From positions 1 to 48,416 of the forward strand of contig CANQJV010000012.1 of NCBI GenBank assembly GCA_947624295.1: DNA of 48,416 nt, read 5' to 3'. This document shows, one piece after another, positions 7,401 to 16,818 of this stretch. How positions within the stretch are numbered: the first letter of the stretch is position 1; every line of letters begins with the position of its first letter. A model generated the notes under the pieces. The model ran no database searches and had not been told where the DNA came from. It was given only the letters and a program-made list of their open reading frames with translations. This DNA comes from an uncultured Ruminococcus sp. GTDB lineage: Bacteria > Bacillota > Clostridia > Oscillospirales > Ruminococcaceae. A program made the translations under genes and the position numbers.

Positions 7401-9623
7401 TTATACCTGCTGCTGACTGTTTTCTTCTTTGATACCAAGTTCTTCTTTTTTCTTGCGAATCATTCTCCTGAGCCTGCTGTCCACCATAGACCGCATATTT
7501 TTCTGACTTCGGTTATAGTCATCTTCGATGCAGTGGCTAAGATTTATGAACAAGTTAAAAACAGTATCTGCAAGCACTTCATTTTCAAATCTTTCTTGAT
7601 TGTACAGAATATTTTTAGCATACCCATTGCCTTGTTCTGCTGATAAATTCAGATAATGCACAGCTTTTTCCCTGCACTTTTCCAAGTCGTCAGCACCGAA
7701 AAAATAAAGTCTGCCCAGTTGATAGCTCGACCACATATTTTTCTCTGCGGATTTCTCAAAGTTCGAAATTGCTTTCTCAATATCATATTTTTCTTTTTGC
7801 AGATATAAATTACCAAGTGCATATTGAGCAGATTCATTATCTTCGGCGGACAACAGATATTTTTCTGCCTTATCCAAATCCTGATTGACAATTTCACCCT
7901 TGAGATAAAGATTTCCCAGCTTGTAACAGGAAAAGGCATCTCCGCTGTCCGCACATTCGGTCAGCAGGGAAATGCCTTTGTCAATATCCTGTTCAAAATT
8001 TTTACCGCTGATATATTCCAACGCCAACAGTCGTTTTGCATACTGATTTCCCAATTCAGACGATTTCTCGAAATATTCAGCAGCTTTCTGATTATCGACA
8101 GAAGTTCCAAATCCTTTGAAGTACATCATACCAATCTGATACTGCAAGTATGGTTTTATTTTTTTAGCTAATAACTCAATCTGCAAAAATCCTTTCAGTG
8201 CATTTTCATAGTATTTCTGAGATTTCTCGGCATTGGATTCTCCCAGAACATCGGACTTATACAGCTTTCCCAGTTCAAACATTGCAAGCACATTTCCTGC
8301 ATTTACTTCTGACAATAAAAGCTGTTCTGCTGTTTTAAAATCTGACATTCCAGAACTTTTTTCTTTGATAATTTTACAGACATTTTTATAGTCATCGCTC
8401 CACTTCAAGCAGTACTTTTCAGTCAAGTTTTCCTCAATAATCTGAGGAATATCCACATCGGGTACAGGTGCTTCAATTTCAATATCAGCCACCGGAAGTC
8501 CTGTTTTCAGCACGGTCTGAATTATCATATTATTCACAGATTTAAACTCCTTATTCTGCACCAGCGGAAGCATATCTTTCTCTTTCTGCGTGTATGTTTT
8601 GTACTTCGCACGCTCCAGTTCGCACCATTTCTCATACATCGCTGTAATCTGCGGATGTTCCGCAAGTTTGGAAAATATTCCGTCCACAGTTTCCTTGATT
8701 TCTTTTGGAAGATAACCATAGACTTTTTTGCCTCCGACAGACTTCAACTGAGTTTGCAGAGTCATAACCAATTTTTCAAGATTTTTATTCGTAAAACTTC
8801 CGTTTTGAATCTGCTTTGCGATTTCGGACATCTGATTCTCCGATAACACTTTCAGCTCGTCACGCCTGAGAGTCTGCTCCTGATAGATACTCTGCAATTC
8901 ATCATGGAATATATCGTTGGCGAAAACAGAACGGATTTTATTGATGCCGTCTTTCTTAAGATAACCCTGTTTCGGATTCGTGGAATAAACAATCAGATGA
9001 ATATGCGGATGATGAGTAGTGTCGTGAAAAGCAGCGTACCATTTCATATTGCACAGCGGAATTTTCTGAGCTTCTGCAATATCCGAAATATGCCGCATCA
9101 CAAGCTCACGCCAGCGGTCGGAATTATCGTACCCAAGCCTTACTGCGTCCTCTCGGCGAAGTGAAATAACGTGACTCCAGACGTTTCCGGGGTGATGTGC
9201 AACTTCCTCAGCAACCTGATTCAGCACAATAGGTTCGTCGCTTTCACTGAACAATCCATGCGTGCCTCTCTGCTCTGCACCGGGACGTTTGGCTATATAT
9301 CCCACAAAATTCTGACGGTTGCCGATTACGTCCGCATTACGCTCAATAATTGTACTGATGAGTTCGCTTGCGTTCTGTGCCGTCGGCTGCGAAATATAGT
9401 CCTCATATTCCAGATACCGCTTGGATTCGGGAAAATCCATAAGCAGTTGGTTTAACAGATTTTTCTGATTTTCAGCAACCGGAGCATTCATGTCATATTT
9501 TTTCTGCACACAGATTTCAACAGTTTCACGGGTTGCAATATATTTTGTATAATTTTTACGCTTTACAGTATTTTTTGCACTGCCGCTTTTTAAATATCGG
9601 CTTGTGACGATTATCTGTGACAT
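7401..9623 (-). CDS. MOBP-like relaxase (MobL type) fused to Sel1 repeats
   Basis: 740 residues. The N-terminal ~215 residues form the relaxase domain with the HUH-type metal motif HDTTHHPHIHL (H200, H205, H207, H209) and an upstream WSHVISL strand. Tyr residues near the N terminus (Y10, Y25, Y28) are candidates for the nicking nucleophile. A charged middle region follows. From about residue 430 to 700 there are about seven Sel1/TPR-like repeats of the A-x-x-LG-x-LY type. It would nick oriT and lead the DNA into the recipient. AAAAGGAG precedes the ATG. It follows the RM gene and that gene's terminator, so it needs read-through or an unseen promoter. The Sel1 fusion is unusual in length and suggests a protein-interaction role. 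Confidence 0.9.
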   Translation of the reverse strand: MSQIIVTSRYLKSGSAKNTVKRKNYTKYIATRETVEICVQKKYDMNAPVAENQKNLLNQLLMDFPESKRYLEYEDYISQPTAQNASELISTIIERNADVIGNRQNFVGYIAKRPGAEQRGTHGLFSESDEPIVLNQVAEEVAHHPGNVWSHVISLRREDAVRLGYDNSDRWRELVMRHISDIAEAQKIPLCNMKWYAAFHDTTHHPHIHLIVYSTNPKQGYLKKDGINKIRSVFANDIFHDELQSIYQEQTLRRDELKVLSENQMSEIAKQIQNGSFTNKNLEKLVMTLQTQLKSVGGKKVYGYLPKEIKETVDGIFSKLAEHPQITAMYEKWCELERAKYKTYTQKEKDMLPLVQNKEFKSVNNMIIQTVLKTGLPVADIEIEAPVPDVDIPQIIEENLTEKYCLKWSDDYKNVCKIIKEKSSGMSDFKTAEQLLLSEVNAGNVLAMFELGKLYKSDVLGESNAEKSQKYYENALKGFLQIELLAKKIKPYLQYQIGMMYFKGFGTSVDNQKAAEYFEKSSELGNQYAKRLLALEYISGKNFEQDIDKGISLLTECADSGDAFSCYKLGNLYLKGEIVNQDLDKAEKYLLSAEDNESAQYALGNLYLQKEKYDIEKAISNFEKSAEKNMWSSYQLGRLYFFGADDLEKCREKAVHYLNLSAEQGNGYAKNILYNQERFENEVLADTVFNLFINLSHCIEDDYNRSQKNMRSMVDSRLRRMIRKKKEELGIKEENSQQQV

Positions 9624-9644
9624 TCACTCACTCCTTTTTATCCA

Positions 9645-9680
9645 AAATAAAAACAGCTCAGAGAGTTTTCTCCGGGCTGT
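9645..9680 (-). terminator. Terminator after the restriction-modification gene
   Basis: ACAGCCCGGAGA pairs with TCTCTGAGCTGT (one mismatch) around a 4-base loop at 9653-9680. On the minus strand it is followed by TTTTTATTTT. It lies 10 bp after the stop of the RM gene and ahead of the relaxase gene. Confidence 0.8.
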
Positions 9681-9689
9681 CTTTGTAAT

Positions 9690-12600
9690 TCAGATTTCCT
9701 TATATTCAGGCATAGAGTCAATCAAGTCAAGTGTTTTCAGACTCACATTGATAACCGAAATAAGAAGATTGAAAATATATTTATTATCACCGTAAGTGTT
9801 GGGGTCATCGGTAAGACCGCTGTCCTTATCGGTCTTTATGCGGTAAGACTCCATAATCCACTCAACAGCAGACCTGCCGTTAACCACGTATTTATAGGCT
9901 TTTTCAGGAATATTACCGATTGTAATGTGGTCATTGAAAATAATCGTACTCTTATCGTTTTCCTTGCCAATCTTCCTGAAACGCATCTTGTTTACGGAGT
10001 AGTCCTCCTTGTTGACAGTGATTTCAAGACCGAGAGCCGAAGCGTCGGCAGGAGTTTCATAATTAAGATGCAGTTCAGCAAGTTTTTTGCCTATATCCAC
10101 GTATTTCGGGAATTTTTCAAGTGTCGGTATTCTTACCATTTCTTTTGTGAGGTTATCTTCATAGGCGGATATATAGTCCTTGCTGTGCAGAACGGCATAA
10201 ATGTAATAGAAAATATCTTCCTTTGTTATTCTGTTGCCGTAAATTGTCTTGAATCTGTGGAGTGCTACGTCCGATATGGCATAGCGTTTCCTGTAAATTT
10301 CTGTATTTTCCTGAATGTCTCCAAAAAATGTCATTTGTGCGTCTTTGTGCTTTTCTTCCTTATCATACATAAACATCGGAAAGCATATAGAGTGTTCCAT
10401 AAAGTTAAGGTCTTGTATAGTGTCCGTAATCAATACAGAAAAATTCTTTTTAATAGGTGACCCCGATACACAAATAACGAAATTTTCATGTTTGTCATCA
10501 GGCAATATACTATCCCATTTAGATGGCATTTCAATGATTTTTTTATTGTACATAATACTTTTTTTGCAAAACGGTCTATATGAAACAGAACGGATAATTC
10601 CATTATTCTCAAGCTTTTCATCTTTGCAGAAAAGTTTGAATAAACCTCTTGACCAACTAATTTTAGTTGCGTCATTGCTACGCACATTCATTAAAAAAGT
10701 TTCTTTCACCTTTTGGGTAGCATTAATAACAACGCCCATTTCCTCATTCTCACGAAACTCTCCGTGGCATCGTTCTCTTTCAGTATTATAAAAATTAATC
10801 ATCTGTTCAGAGTTATAACAAGCCATTTCTTCAGAAAAATTATAAACCCACACATCACGATTGGTAGAAAGTCCGGAAGCATAGTTATCAATGTAAATAC
10901 TTTCTGTTTCCTTTTTCTTTTTGTCACCCAAAGCGATAAAATTCATAAATGACTGATTACGCTGATTTATCCAGTCATTGTTTTCATTGGGAGTGATATA
11001 ACTCCATTTGATATTACCAATATCACCAAATTTTTGGACTATATCAAGTTTCTGTTCTCTTGAAAGATAATCGCCTATATCATAATAGCGAATAAAACGG
11101 TCTTTTTTCACACCTTTACGCTTTACAAGTATGGTTATAGCAACAGGTGTACGTGAACCTGAACCAAATATTTTTCCGCCCTCTTTGCGTGACAATTCAC
11201 CGAGCGTTCTTTGGTCTCCTCTGAGATTGAATACATAAATATGATTAAATTCTTCTACTAAACATTCTCTGAAACCATCAAGAGCAACGCTGTCAAGATA
11301 AGAGCCATTACTTACAAAACCTATAATGCCATCATCGCTCAATCTGTCCGTTGCCCAGCGAAAAGCCCTGATATAGCTGTCATATGCATTCCTTGTTAGT
11401 GTAGATTTTGAACGTAAAACATATGAACTTGCAATTGACTGGTCAAGATGCTTATATGTAGAATTTTGATTATTATCATTACCTGATTTCTGTCCAACTG
11501 AATATGGAGGATTGCCGATTATTACAGTGATAGGGGCGTTCAACTGCTTTTCAGCTCTTGCGGAATTTTCTTCAAACATCTTTTCCAACTGTTCGGAAGC
11601 TTCTGTATCCTTTATAATCTGTCTTTCCGTCATCGCAAACGTGTCTGTAAGTACGATGCCCTCAAATTGAGCGTACTCATCAGCACCTATCAAATCATGG
11701 AACGTTTCTTCAATATTTATTGTAGCAATATAGTATGCAAGAAGTACAATCTCATTGGCGTGGATTTCATTTGTGTACTTATAAAGCAGATTGTCAATGT
11801 CAATCAGTCCGCTGCGAAGCAACCGCACAATAAATGTACCTGTTCCCGTGAACGGGTCAAGAACATGAACACCCTTGTCGTTAAGCGAACTGTTGAACTT
11901 ATCCCTCAGAACAAAATCAACACTCCTTATGATAAAGTCCACAACCTCAACGGGCGTATAGACAATACCAAGTTTTGCGACTTGTTTCGGCAGTGCATTC
12001 TTGAAAAACTGTTCATAAAGTTCAATGATGATTTTCTGCTTACCTTCAGCGTTATCAATGCCCTTGGCACGTTCCTGTACACTCAGATAGAATTTATCAA
12101 GCGTTTCCTGTTCTTTGTCGAGAGCCTTTTCGTCAAGTATGGTCAGCATATCCTGCATAATTCTTGATACAGGATTATTCTTTACAAACTCATAGTCCTC
12201 AAACAATGCGTCGAAAACAGGCTTTGTAATCATGTGCTGTGCAAGCATTTCAACAGCGTCGGAAGTCTTTATGGACGAATTGAGATTTTGCTGTAATTCA
12301 TTCAGAAATTCCTTGAATTTCGGGGTAATTTCAGGTTTCTCTATCAGAAGTCTGATTTCCTCAATATGTCTGTTTGCAATATCTGCTATGTCTTTCGCCC
12401 ACGTCTCCCAGTACCTGCGAGAACCGCACTTCTTGACGATTTTTGCATAAATACTGTTCTTCCATTTTTCAAGGTCATCAAAATTAAATCTGAGCTGTCT
12501 GTAATTTTCAGCGTTAACATCATTTTCGTCCGAACCGTAACCGGTTACGCCTATAATCTGAATTTTATCCGGCTTTTTACGGTTAAGGTCAATTTTATTT

Positions 12601-14525
12601 ATTGTATTATTGAATCTGTCGTCATGAGCCCTGAGTGCCTGTAATACGTCCCACACAATTTTATATCTCTTATTATCGTTAAGAGCTTCTTCAGGTTCCA
12701 TTCCTGCCGGAATGCCTATCGGAAGAATTATATAGCCGTATTGTTTACCCTCAGCTTTACGCATTACTCTGCCGACCGACTGAATAATATCAACGATAGA
12801 ATTACGTGGATTGAGAAACATTACGGCATCGAGAGCAGGAACGTCAATGCCTTCTGACAAACATCGTGCATTTGAAAGAACACGACAATTATTGTCCGAA
12901 GTGGTTTCCTTTAACCAGTCTATGCGATTCTTCCTTACAAGAGCATTATCTGTTCCATCAACATGACCAAGCTGTACTGTTACAAGATTATCATCATGAC
13001 CATTCACCATCAATTCATTTTGAATTTCATCAAACATAGCCACAAATTGTTTTGAAGCTTTGATACTGCTGTTAAACGCAACAGCTCTCTTCATAGGTGC
13101 AGGGTCGTTTGCAAAGTAATTTTCTTCACCCTCAAAAACAGTTTTCTTTGAAAGACCGTTCAGACAACCTATAATCTTGACACTGTCATCAAGCGTCAGT
13201 TCACTGCTTCTATCGGTAAGAAGATTTTGCAGACTTCTGTTAACATACCCTTCATCAACAGCAAGTACAATAACCTTATAATCGGCAAGCAATCCCAATG
13301 CCACAGCCTTGGAAAATCCCAGATTGTAAAATTCCTTGCCATAGACATTCTCGTCGTCCATAGAACACAGCAATGCACTGTTCTCGCTTGCTTTCTTTTT
13401 GCTTTCATCACCGTAAATTCGAGGAGTGGCGGTCATATAAAGCCGTTTCTCAGCCTTAATGAAATCATTGAAATGTACCTTGACGAAGTTGCTTTCGTCC
13501 TCTCCGGCAAGAGTTACACCTGTTGTTCTGTGTGCCTCATCGCAAATCATAATTTTGAAAGTAATACCCATTTTATCCTGAAAATCCGACACGACTTCAA
13601 TAGACTGATATGTAGAAAAAAATAAATTCAGCGTGTTCTCCGAATCGGAATTCTTATAACGGTTTATCAATTTATTTACGTTGGTAGTTGCAGGAATTAC
13701 CAAGTCTGTAATGCTGTTGATGTTATCTGATGTCCTGCTTGCTTTTGAATCAGAACATATCGCATAAATCCTGTAATCATATTTTGTCTGAGCCGACCAT
13801 TCTACCAAAGTCTGATTGAACAGAGAAATTGATGGAACCAGAAACAAAACGTTTCCCACACCATTTGTTACTGCTTCTGCAATTTTAAGTGCAGTAAAAG
13901 TTTTTCCCGTACCACAAGCCATAATAAGTTTACCACGATCTGACTCTTTAAAGCCATTTATTACAGCGTCAATCGCTTCGGTCTGATGCGGACGTTCTTT
14001 CTTCTTTGTACATACTTTCATGTCCTCGATTCTATCGAGGGAAAAATCGTCCCAATCTATACCGGAATCCTTGAGATCCTGTAAGCGTATACGAGTAATC
14101 GGAGGTAACTGTCCGATAATAGTTTCCTCAGCGTTGGATGACCATTTGTCCGTGGTAGACACAATAATTCTCTCGGTATACCTATGCTCTTTTCCATCAA
14201 TATAGAAAGCCTTTCCCGAAGCAGAAATAAAAGTATCCACATCGTCTTTAGATACAGAATTATTTTCATCGTAAAATTTACACTGTACAGCACAGTATTC
14301 GTCCCTATCCCTCAATTTAGCCACAAGATCAATTCCTATATCATGTGTATCTGAATACGGAAATTCTTTCCATAACCACACTTGTTCATAAATTTCAGAG
14401 TAAAGAGGACTTGTTATAAAATATTTCTGCATAAGCATCTCAAACTTAGAACCCTGATCGCTTTTGCTTTGCGATGCACTTCGTAAATCAAGCATCAGTT
14501 GTTCAAAGCTATCATTTATATACAT
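9690..14525 (-). CDS. Type ISP single-polypeptide restriction-modification enzyme
   Basis: 1611 residues. In order: an Mrr-like nuclease domain (HDIGIDL Asp and QCKFY at about 66-85); a superfamily 2 helicase with Walker A ACGTGKT (~203), DEAH (ICDEAHRTTG) and a motif VI region (QSVGRVMRKA); a helical coupler; a gamma-class N6-adenine methyltransferase with motif I DPFTGTGTF (~889) and motif IV NPPYSVG (~1003); and a C-terminal target recognition region. This matches the LlaGI/LlaBIII architecture and length. One chain would methylate the host and cleave unmodified DNA after translocation. I choose the ATG at 14525, with AGAGG 8 nt before it, over a GTG three codons earlier that overlaps that site. 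It has its own promoter and terminator, so it behaves as an independent cargo unit between oriT accessory gene and relaxase. Confidence 0.93.
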   Translation of the reverse strand: MYINDSFEQLMLDLRSASQSKSDQGSKFEMLMQKYFITSPLYSEIYEQVWLWKEFPYSDTHDIGIDLVAKLRDRDEYCAVQCKFYDENNSVSKDDVDTFISASGKAFYIDGKEHRYTERIIVSTTDKWSSNAEETIIGQLPPITRIRLQDLKDSGIDWDDFSLDRIEDMKVCTKKKERPHQTEAIDAVINGFKESDRGKLIMACGTGKTFTALKIAEAVTNGVGNVLFLVPSISLFNQTLVEWSAQTKYDYRIYAICSDSKASRTSDNINSITDLVIPATTNVNKLINRYKNSDSENTLNLFFSTYQSIEVVSDFQDKMGITFKIMICDEAHRTTGVTLAGEDESNFVKVHFNDFIKAEKRLYMTATPRIYGDESKKKASENSALLCSMDDENVYGKEFYNLGFSKAVALGLLADYKVIVLAVDEGYVNRSLQNLLTDRSSELTLDDSVKIIGCLNGLSKKTVFEGEENYFANDPAPMKRAVAFNSSIKASKQFVAMFDEIQNELMVNGHDDNLVTVQLGHVDGTDNALVRKNRIDWLKETTSDNNCRVLSNARCLSEGIDVPALDAVMFLNPRNSIVDIIQSVGRVMRKAEGKQYGYIILPIGIPAGMEPEEALNDNKRYKIVWDVLQALRAHDDRFNNTINKIDLNRKKPDKIQIIGVTGYGSDENDVNAENYRQLRFNFDDLEKWKNSIYAKIVKKCGSRRYWETWAKDIADIANRHIEEIRLLIEKPEITPKFKEFLNELQQNLNSSIKTSDAVEMLAQHMITKPVFDALFEDYEFVKNNPVSRIMQDMLTILDEKALDKEQETLDKFYLSVQERAKGIDNAEGKQKIIIELYEQFFKNALPKQVAKLGIVYTPVEVVDFIIRSVDFVLRDKFNSSLNDKGVHVLDPFTGTGTFIVRLLRSGLIDIDNLLYKYTNEIHANEIVLLAYYIATINIEETFHDLIGADEYAQFEGIVLTDTFAMTERQIIKDTEASEQLEKMFEENSARAEKQLNAPITVIIGNPPYSVGQKSGNDNNQNSTYKHLDQSIASSYVLRSKSTLTRNAYDSYIRAFRWATDRLSDDGIIGFVSNGSYLDSVALDGFRECLVEEFNHIYVFNLRGDQRTLGELSRKEGGKIFGSGSRTPVAITILVKRKGVKKDRFIRYYDIGDYLSREQKLDIVQKFGDIGNIKWSYITPNENNDWINQRNQSFMNFIALGDKKKKETESIYIDNYASGLSTNRDVWVYNFSEEMACYNSEQMINFYNTERERCHGEFRENEEMGVVINATQKVKETFLMNVRSNDATKISWSRGLFKLFCKDEKLENNGIIRSVSYRPFCKKSIMYNKKIIEMPSKWDSILPDDKHENFVICVSGSPIKKNFSVLITDTIQDLNFMEHSICFPMFMYDKEEKHKDAQMTFFGDIQENTEIYRKRYAISDVALHRFKTIYGNRITKEDIFYYIYAVLHSKDYISAYEDNLTKEMVRIPTLEKFPKYVDIGKKLAELHLNYETPADASALGLEITVNKEDYSVNKMRFRKIGKENDKSTIIFNDHITIGNIPEKAYKYVVNGRSAVEWIMESYRIKTDKDSGLTDDPNTYGDNKYIFNLLISVINVSLKTLDLIDSMPEYKEI

Positions 14526-14570
14526 TTTTAACACCTCTTGTCATTCAATCAAATTAAAATATATAAATAC

Positions 14571-14599
14571 ATTATACCACAAACAGACTTGTTCGTCAA
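14571..14599 (-). promoter_or_regulatory. Promoter of the Type ISP gene
   Basis: On the minus strand TTGACG (14594-14599) and TATAAT (14571-14576) are separated by 17 bp, giving a ~40-nt leader. Confidence 0.8.
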
Positions 14600-14608
14600 T
14601 CAGTATGA

Positions 14609-14643
14609 GGAGCAGTTTTCTTATTTTACACATAAACTGCTCC
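14609..14643. repeat. 10-bp inverted repeat upstream of the RM promoter
   Basis: GGAGCAGTTT (14609-14618) and AAACTGCTCC (14634-14643) are perfect inverse copies 15 bp apart, just upstream of the RM -35 box and 38 bp after the preceding gene. No T-tract follows, so an operator is as likely as a terminator. Confidence 0.55.
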
Positions 14644-14681
14644 ATGCTAATTTGTATGATGAACTGACAATCAAATAAAAA

Positions 14682-15143
14682 CTACTCCGACCGCTGATAA
14701 CGCACAGCCTTTTCAAAATTGATGATACCATTTATACGTTTAACTTCGTCGGTACACATCATGCGGAGTTTGAACAAAGTTTCGTCGTCGATTTCATTCA
14801 ACGCCGCAAGCATATGAGTGACCGCACCAAGTTCCACCGCTATCTTGAACATCGCACGGGACAGTCGTTGTTCACTGCCTTTGACGATTCCTTCCGCCAT
14901 CGTGGCAAGCTGAGGTGCAATAAATTCCGTCGCCGTATGCTCCTTGTTGAGCAGGTAACCACAGTAAAAACGCACCGCCTTTTCGATAAACTCTGTTTTG
15001 GACTTACAGTTGTCCGCTTCGTACAGCATATCAACTTTTTCCATTGTATCAGGAAAAATATACAACGGAAATTTTACCTTGACATCATCGGAAACCGCCT
15101 GTTTTTCGGCAGTTTCTCTTTCTTTTTCACTTCTTGACTTCAT
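14682..15143 (-). CDS. Probable relaxosome accessory / RHH-like protein
   Basis: A 153-residue charged protein. The N terminus (VKVKFPLYIFPDTMEKVDMLYEA) and the helices after it (SKTEFIEKAVRFYCGYLL) fit a ribbon-helix-helix fold: a beta strand, then an F-I-E-K-A-V-R-x-Y helix pair as in MobC/CopG-type proteins. The C-terminal half is helical. It lies directly beside the proposed oriT, the usual position for an accessory DNA-binding protein that helps the relaxase. No exact family named. GGGAGG precedes the ATG. Confidence 0.6.
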   Translation of the reverse strand: MKSRSEKERETAEKQAVSDDVKVKFPLYIFPDTMEKVDMLYEADNCKSKTEFIEKAVRFYCGYLLNKEHTATEFIAPQLATMAEGIVKGSEQRLSRAMFKIAVELGAVTHMLAALNEIDDETLFKLRMMCTDEVKRINGIINFEKAVRYQRSE

Positions 15144-15159
15144 AAATTTCTGAAACCTC

Positions 15160-15432
15160 CCTCTCTGACTCCATTAATTTATTTTTCTGAAACTCCTGCA
15201 AAATCGGCGGGCTTTGCCCGTCCGATGTGAACGTTTTGGCGGCTGTGACGCCAAAACTTTAACCAGCAAACCAAAAAAATTACCGATTCCCTCAGAACCG
15301 GGCAGAATCAGTACTTTCAGACCCGTCCGAAAACGGCTCAGATTCCGCCCGATACTCTCAAGGGGTATACTTTCCCGACCTTGCTCGCTAAAACGCCACA
15401 CGTGGCATCGTGGTGCGAACGACGGGGTTATA
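15160..15432. other. Candidate origin of transfer (oriT) region
   Basis: This 284-bp gap between the RHH-like gene and the DUF6103-like gene holds a perfect 9-bp inverted repeat GTTTTGGCG / CGCCAAAAC (15233-15257), a CGGGC-TTT-GCCCG hairpin (15208-15220) and a GCCAC-AC-GTGGC palindrome (15395-15406). It also holds two near-copies of GGGGTATAC (15362-15370) and GGGGTTATAC (15424-15433). Clustered inverted repeats next to a relaxase accessory gene are typical of oriT. An open frame across 15174-15401 has no family features and I do not call it a gene. The nic site cannot be placed with confidence. Confidence 0.45.
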
Positions 15433-15667
15433 CGTCTGAATCAAAAACGGCAGTTTCAGACTTTGTACGGCGGTTTTCTTTTCTGTCGGATTTCTGCGAA
15501 GACATCAGGTCAATGTAGTCCCTGACATTCTGCGGAACGTGTTTCATATAAAGCTGTTCCGTGAATTTTTCAAGCTCCGCAGCAAGAGTCGTATTCTTCT
15601 GCACAAGGTACATTTCCAGTGCCGACAGCTTTTCACCGCTGACCGCAATGCTGACGTTTTTCTTCAT
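15428..15667 (-). CDS. Small conserved ICE protein, DUF6103-like
   Basis: 79 residues. The N-terminal part (KLSALEMYLVQKNTTLAAELEK) is amphipathic helix, followed by V-x-x-Y-I-D and a basic tail. It resembles small proteins annotated DUF6103 in clostridial conjugative elements; this is from memory of the family. Its ATG overlaps the stop of the ArdA-like gene (ATGA), so the two are co-translated. Role unknown, probably DNA processing given its place beside the candidate oriT. Confidence 0.6.
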   Translation of the reverse strand: MKKNVSIAVSGEKLSALEMYLVQKNTTLAAELEKFTEQLYMKHVPQNVRDYIDLMSSQKSDRKENRRTKSETAVFDSDV

Positions 15668-16812
15668 AAACTCATCCCCATTTCACAATTTTCATCTTCA
15701 TCAAGTTCCTGTTCCGGCTGAACAGTCAGCACGGAATAAAGCTCCTGACCTCTGCCCGAAACCGCTCCGTAAGAAGTAATTATGCCGTTTTTCTGTGCCA
15801 GTATTCTTTCACCGAAATCGCATAAATCCGTATTTTCAAGTATTGCGGAATCAAAATCCGCAGGCAGATTTTTCAACAGATACGTCTTTCCGAACTCACC
15901 TGAATCCGCAATATTCCTGTCAAACTGATATTCCGAAAGTCTGCCGATACAGTCAAGTGTATCTGAAATTTCACAAATATTTTCCACTTCCATAACCGCT
16001 TTCAGCTTCACAAAATCATCGTGAGACAGCTCCGAAATCGACTTTGCAAGTTCATTCAGCTCACCAATATTTTTTGTCTGAAACTGATTCTTTGACAGAT
16101 TCGGAAGTGAAGATTCACTTTTCACACAGGTCATTTTTTCAAAATTAACCTCCTGATTTTCCTCATCAAAAGGCAGTAAAATCCACTGTGCAGAGCCATA
16201 ATCCGGAACACCATCCTGCTTTAACGGTGCAATCAGCAGACGGAAAAAACAGTTTTCAGGTCTGCCAAATTCAATATTTATTTCGGGCTTTTCATACCCC
16301 GAAGTCAGACAATAACAGCCGTCAATAAACTGTCCGCCCTCACGCTCGCACATAAGTTTTCCGACTTTTTCACGGTCAAGAAGTTCCAAAATTTCATCGG
16401 AACAGCTTTCAAGTTCTGAAATAAGTTCGTTTTCAATGACCGTTTCGCCCAGTTCATAGCAGTTTCCGCACGGGTAGACCATCACAGAATCCAGTCCGTA
16501 AGTCATCAGAAGCATATCCTCAAAACTGCTCTCAGGATTCTCAATAAGCAGACTTTTGAACGCCGCTATCTCCGTAAATTCGAGATTTTCCAGACGTTCA
16601 GCGAACAGATTCAGTCTGTAAATATCCGCTGAAAAATCCTTTTCATAAAGCTCCGACGGCAGATTCATATTTTTAAACTCATAAATCCGGAACGTAACTT
16701 CGCTGTTTCCGGCAGGATATTTCAGCCTGTCAAGAGCGTCCTGCATCTCAAACGCCGTCATCGGAAACTCCGCTGACAATGCATATCCGTTGTTTATCAA
16801 ATTTACCCTCAT
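15664..16812 (-). CDS. ArdA-like antirestriction-type protein with C-terminal acidic Met-rich tail
   Basis: A 382-residue acidic protein. The N-terminal part (MRVNLINNGYALSAEFPMTAFE and a later Y-x-Y/E-rich region) resembles proteins annotated as ArdA-like in Ruminococcaceae elements. The similarity is moderate and a different polyvalent protein is possible. A helical DDFVKLKAVMEVENI segment is typical of these proteins. ArdA proteins mimic B-form DNA and block Type I restriction. The last residues are DEDENCEMGMSL, an acidic run ending in a Met-rich motif shared with six other element proteins (see findings). It is 6 bp after the NlpC-like gene and co-translated with the gene below. Confidence 0.6.
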   Translation of the reverse strand: MRVNLINNGYALSAEFPMTAFEMQDALDRLKYPAGNSEVTFRIYEFKNMNLPSELYEKDFSADIYRLNLFAERLENLEFTEIAAFKSLLIENPESSFEDMLLMTYGLDSVMVYPCGNCYELGETVIENELISELESCSDEILELLDREKVGKLMCEREGGQFIDGCYCLTSGYEKPEINIEFGRPENCFFRLLIAPLKQDGVPDYGSAQWILLPFDEENQEVNFEKMTCVKSESSLPNLSKNQFQTKNIGELNELAKSISELSHDDFVKLKAVMEVENICEISDTLDCIGRLSEYQFDRNIADSGEFGKTYLLKNLPADFDSAILENTDLCDFGERILAQKNGIITSYGAVSGRGQELYSVLTVQPEQELDEDENCEMGMSL

Positions 16813-16818
16813 AAAAAA

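Noticed and set aside
14526..14534. GTG start of the Type ISP enzyme three codons earlier
   Set aside because: It overlaps the AGAGG ribosome binding site of the better ATG at 14525.
15174..15401. Minus-strand open frame of 75 codons in the oriT candidate region
   Set aside because: It is basic, low in recognizable structure, and covers a region dense in inverted repeats; no convincing ribosome binding site. Treated as non-coding.
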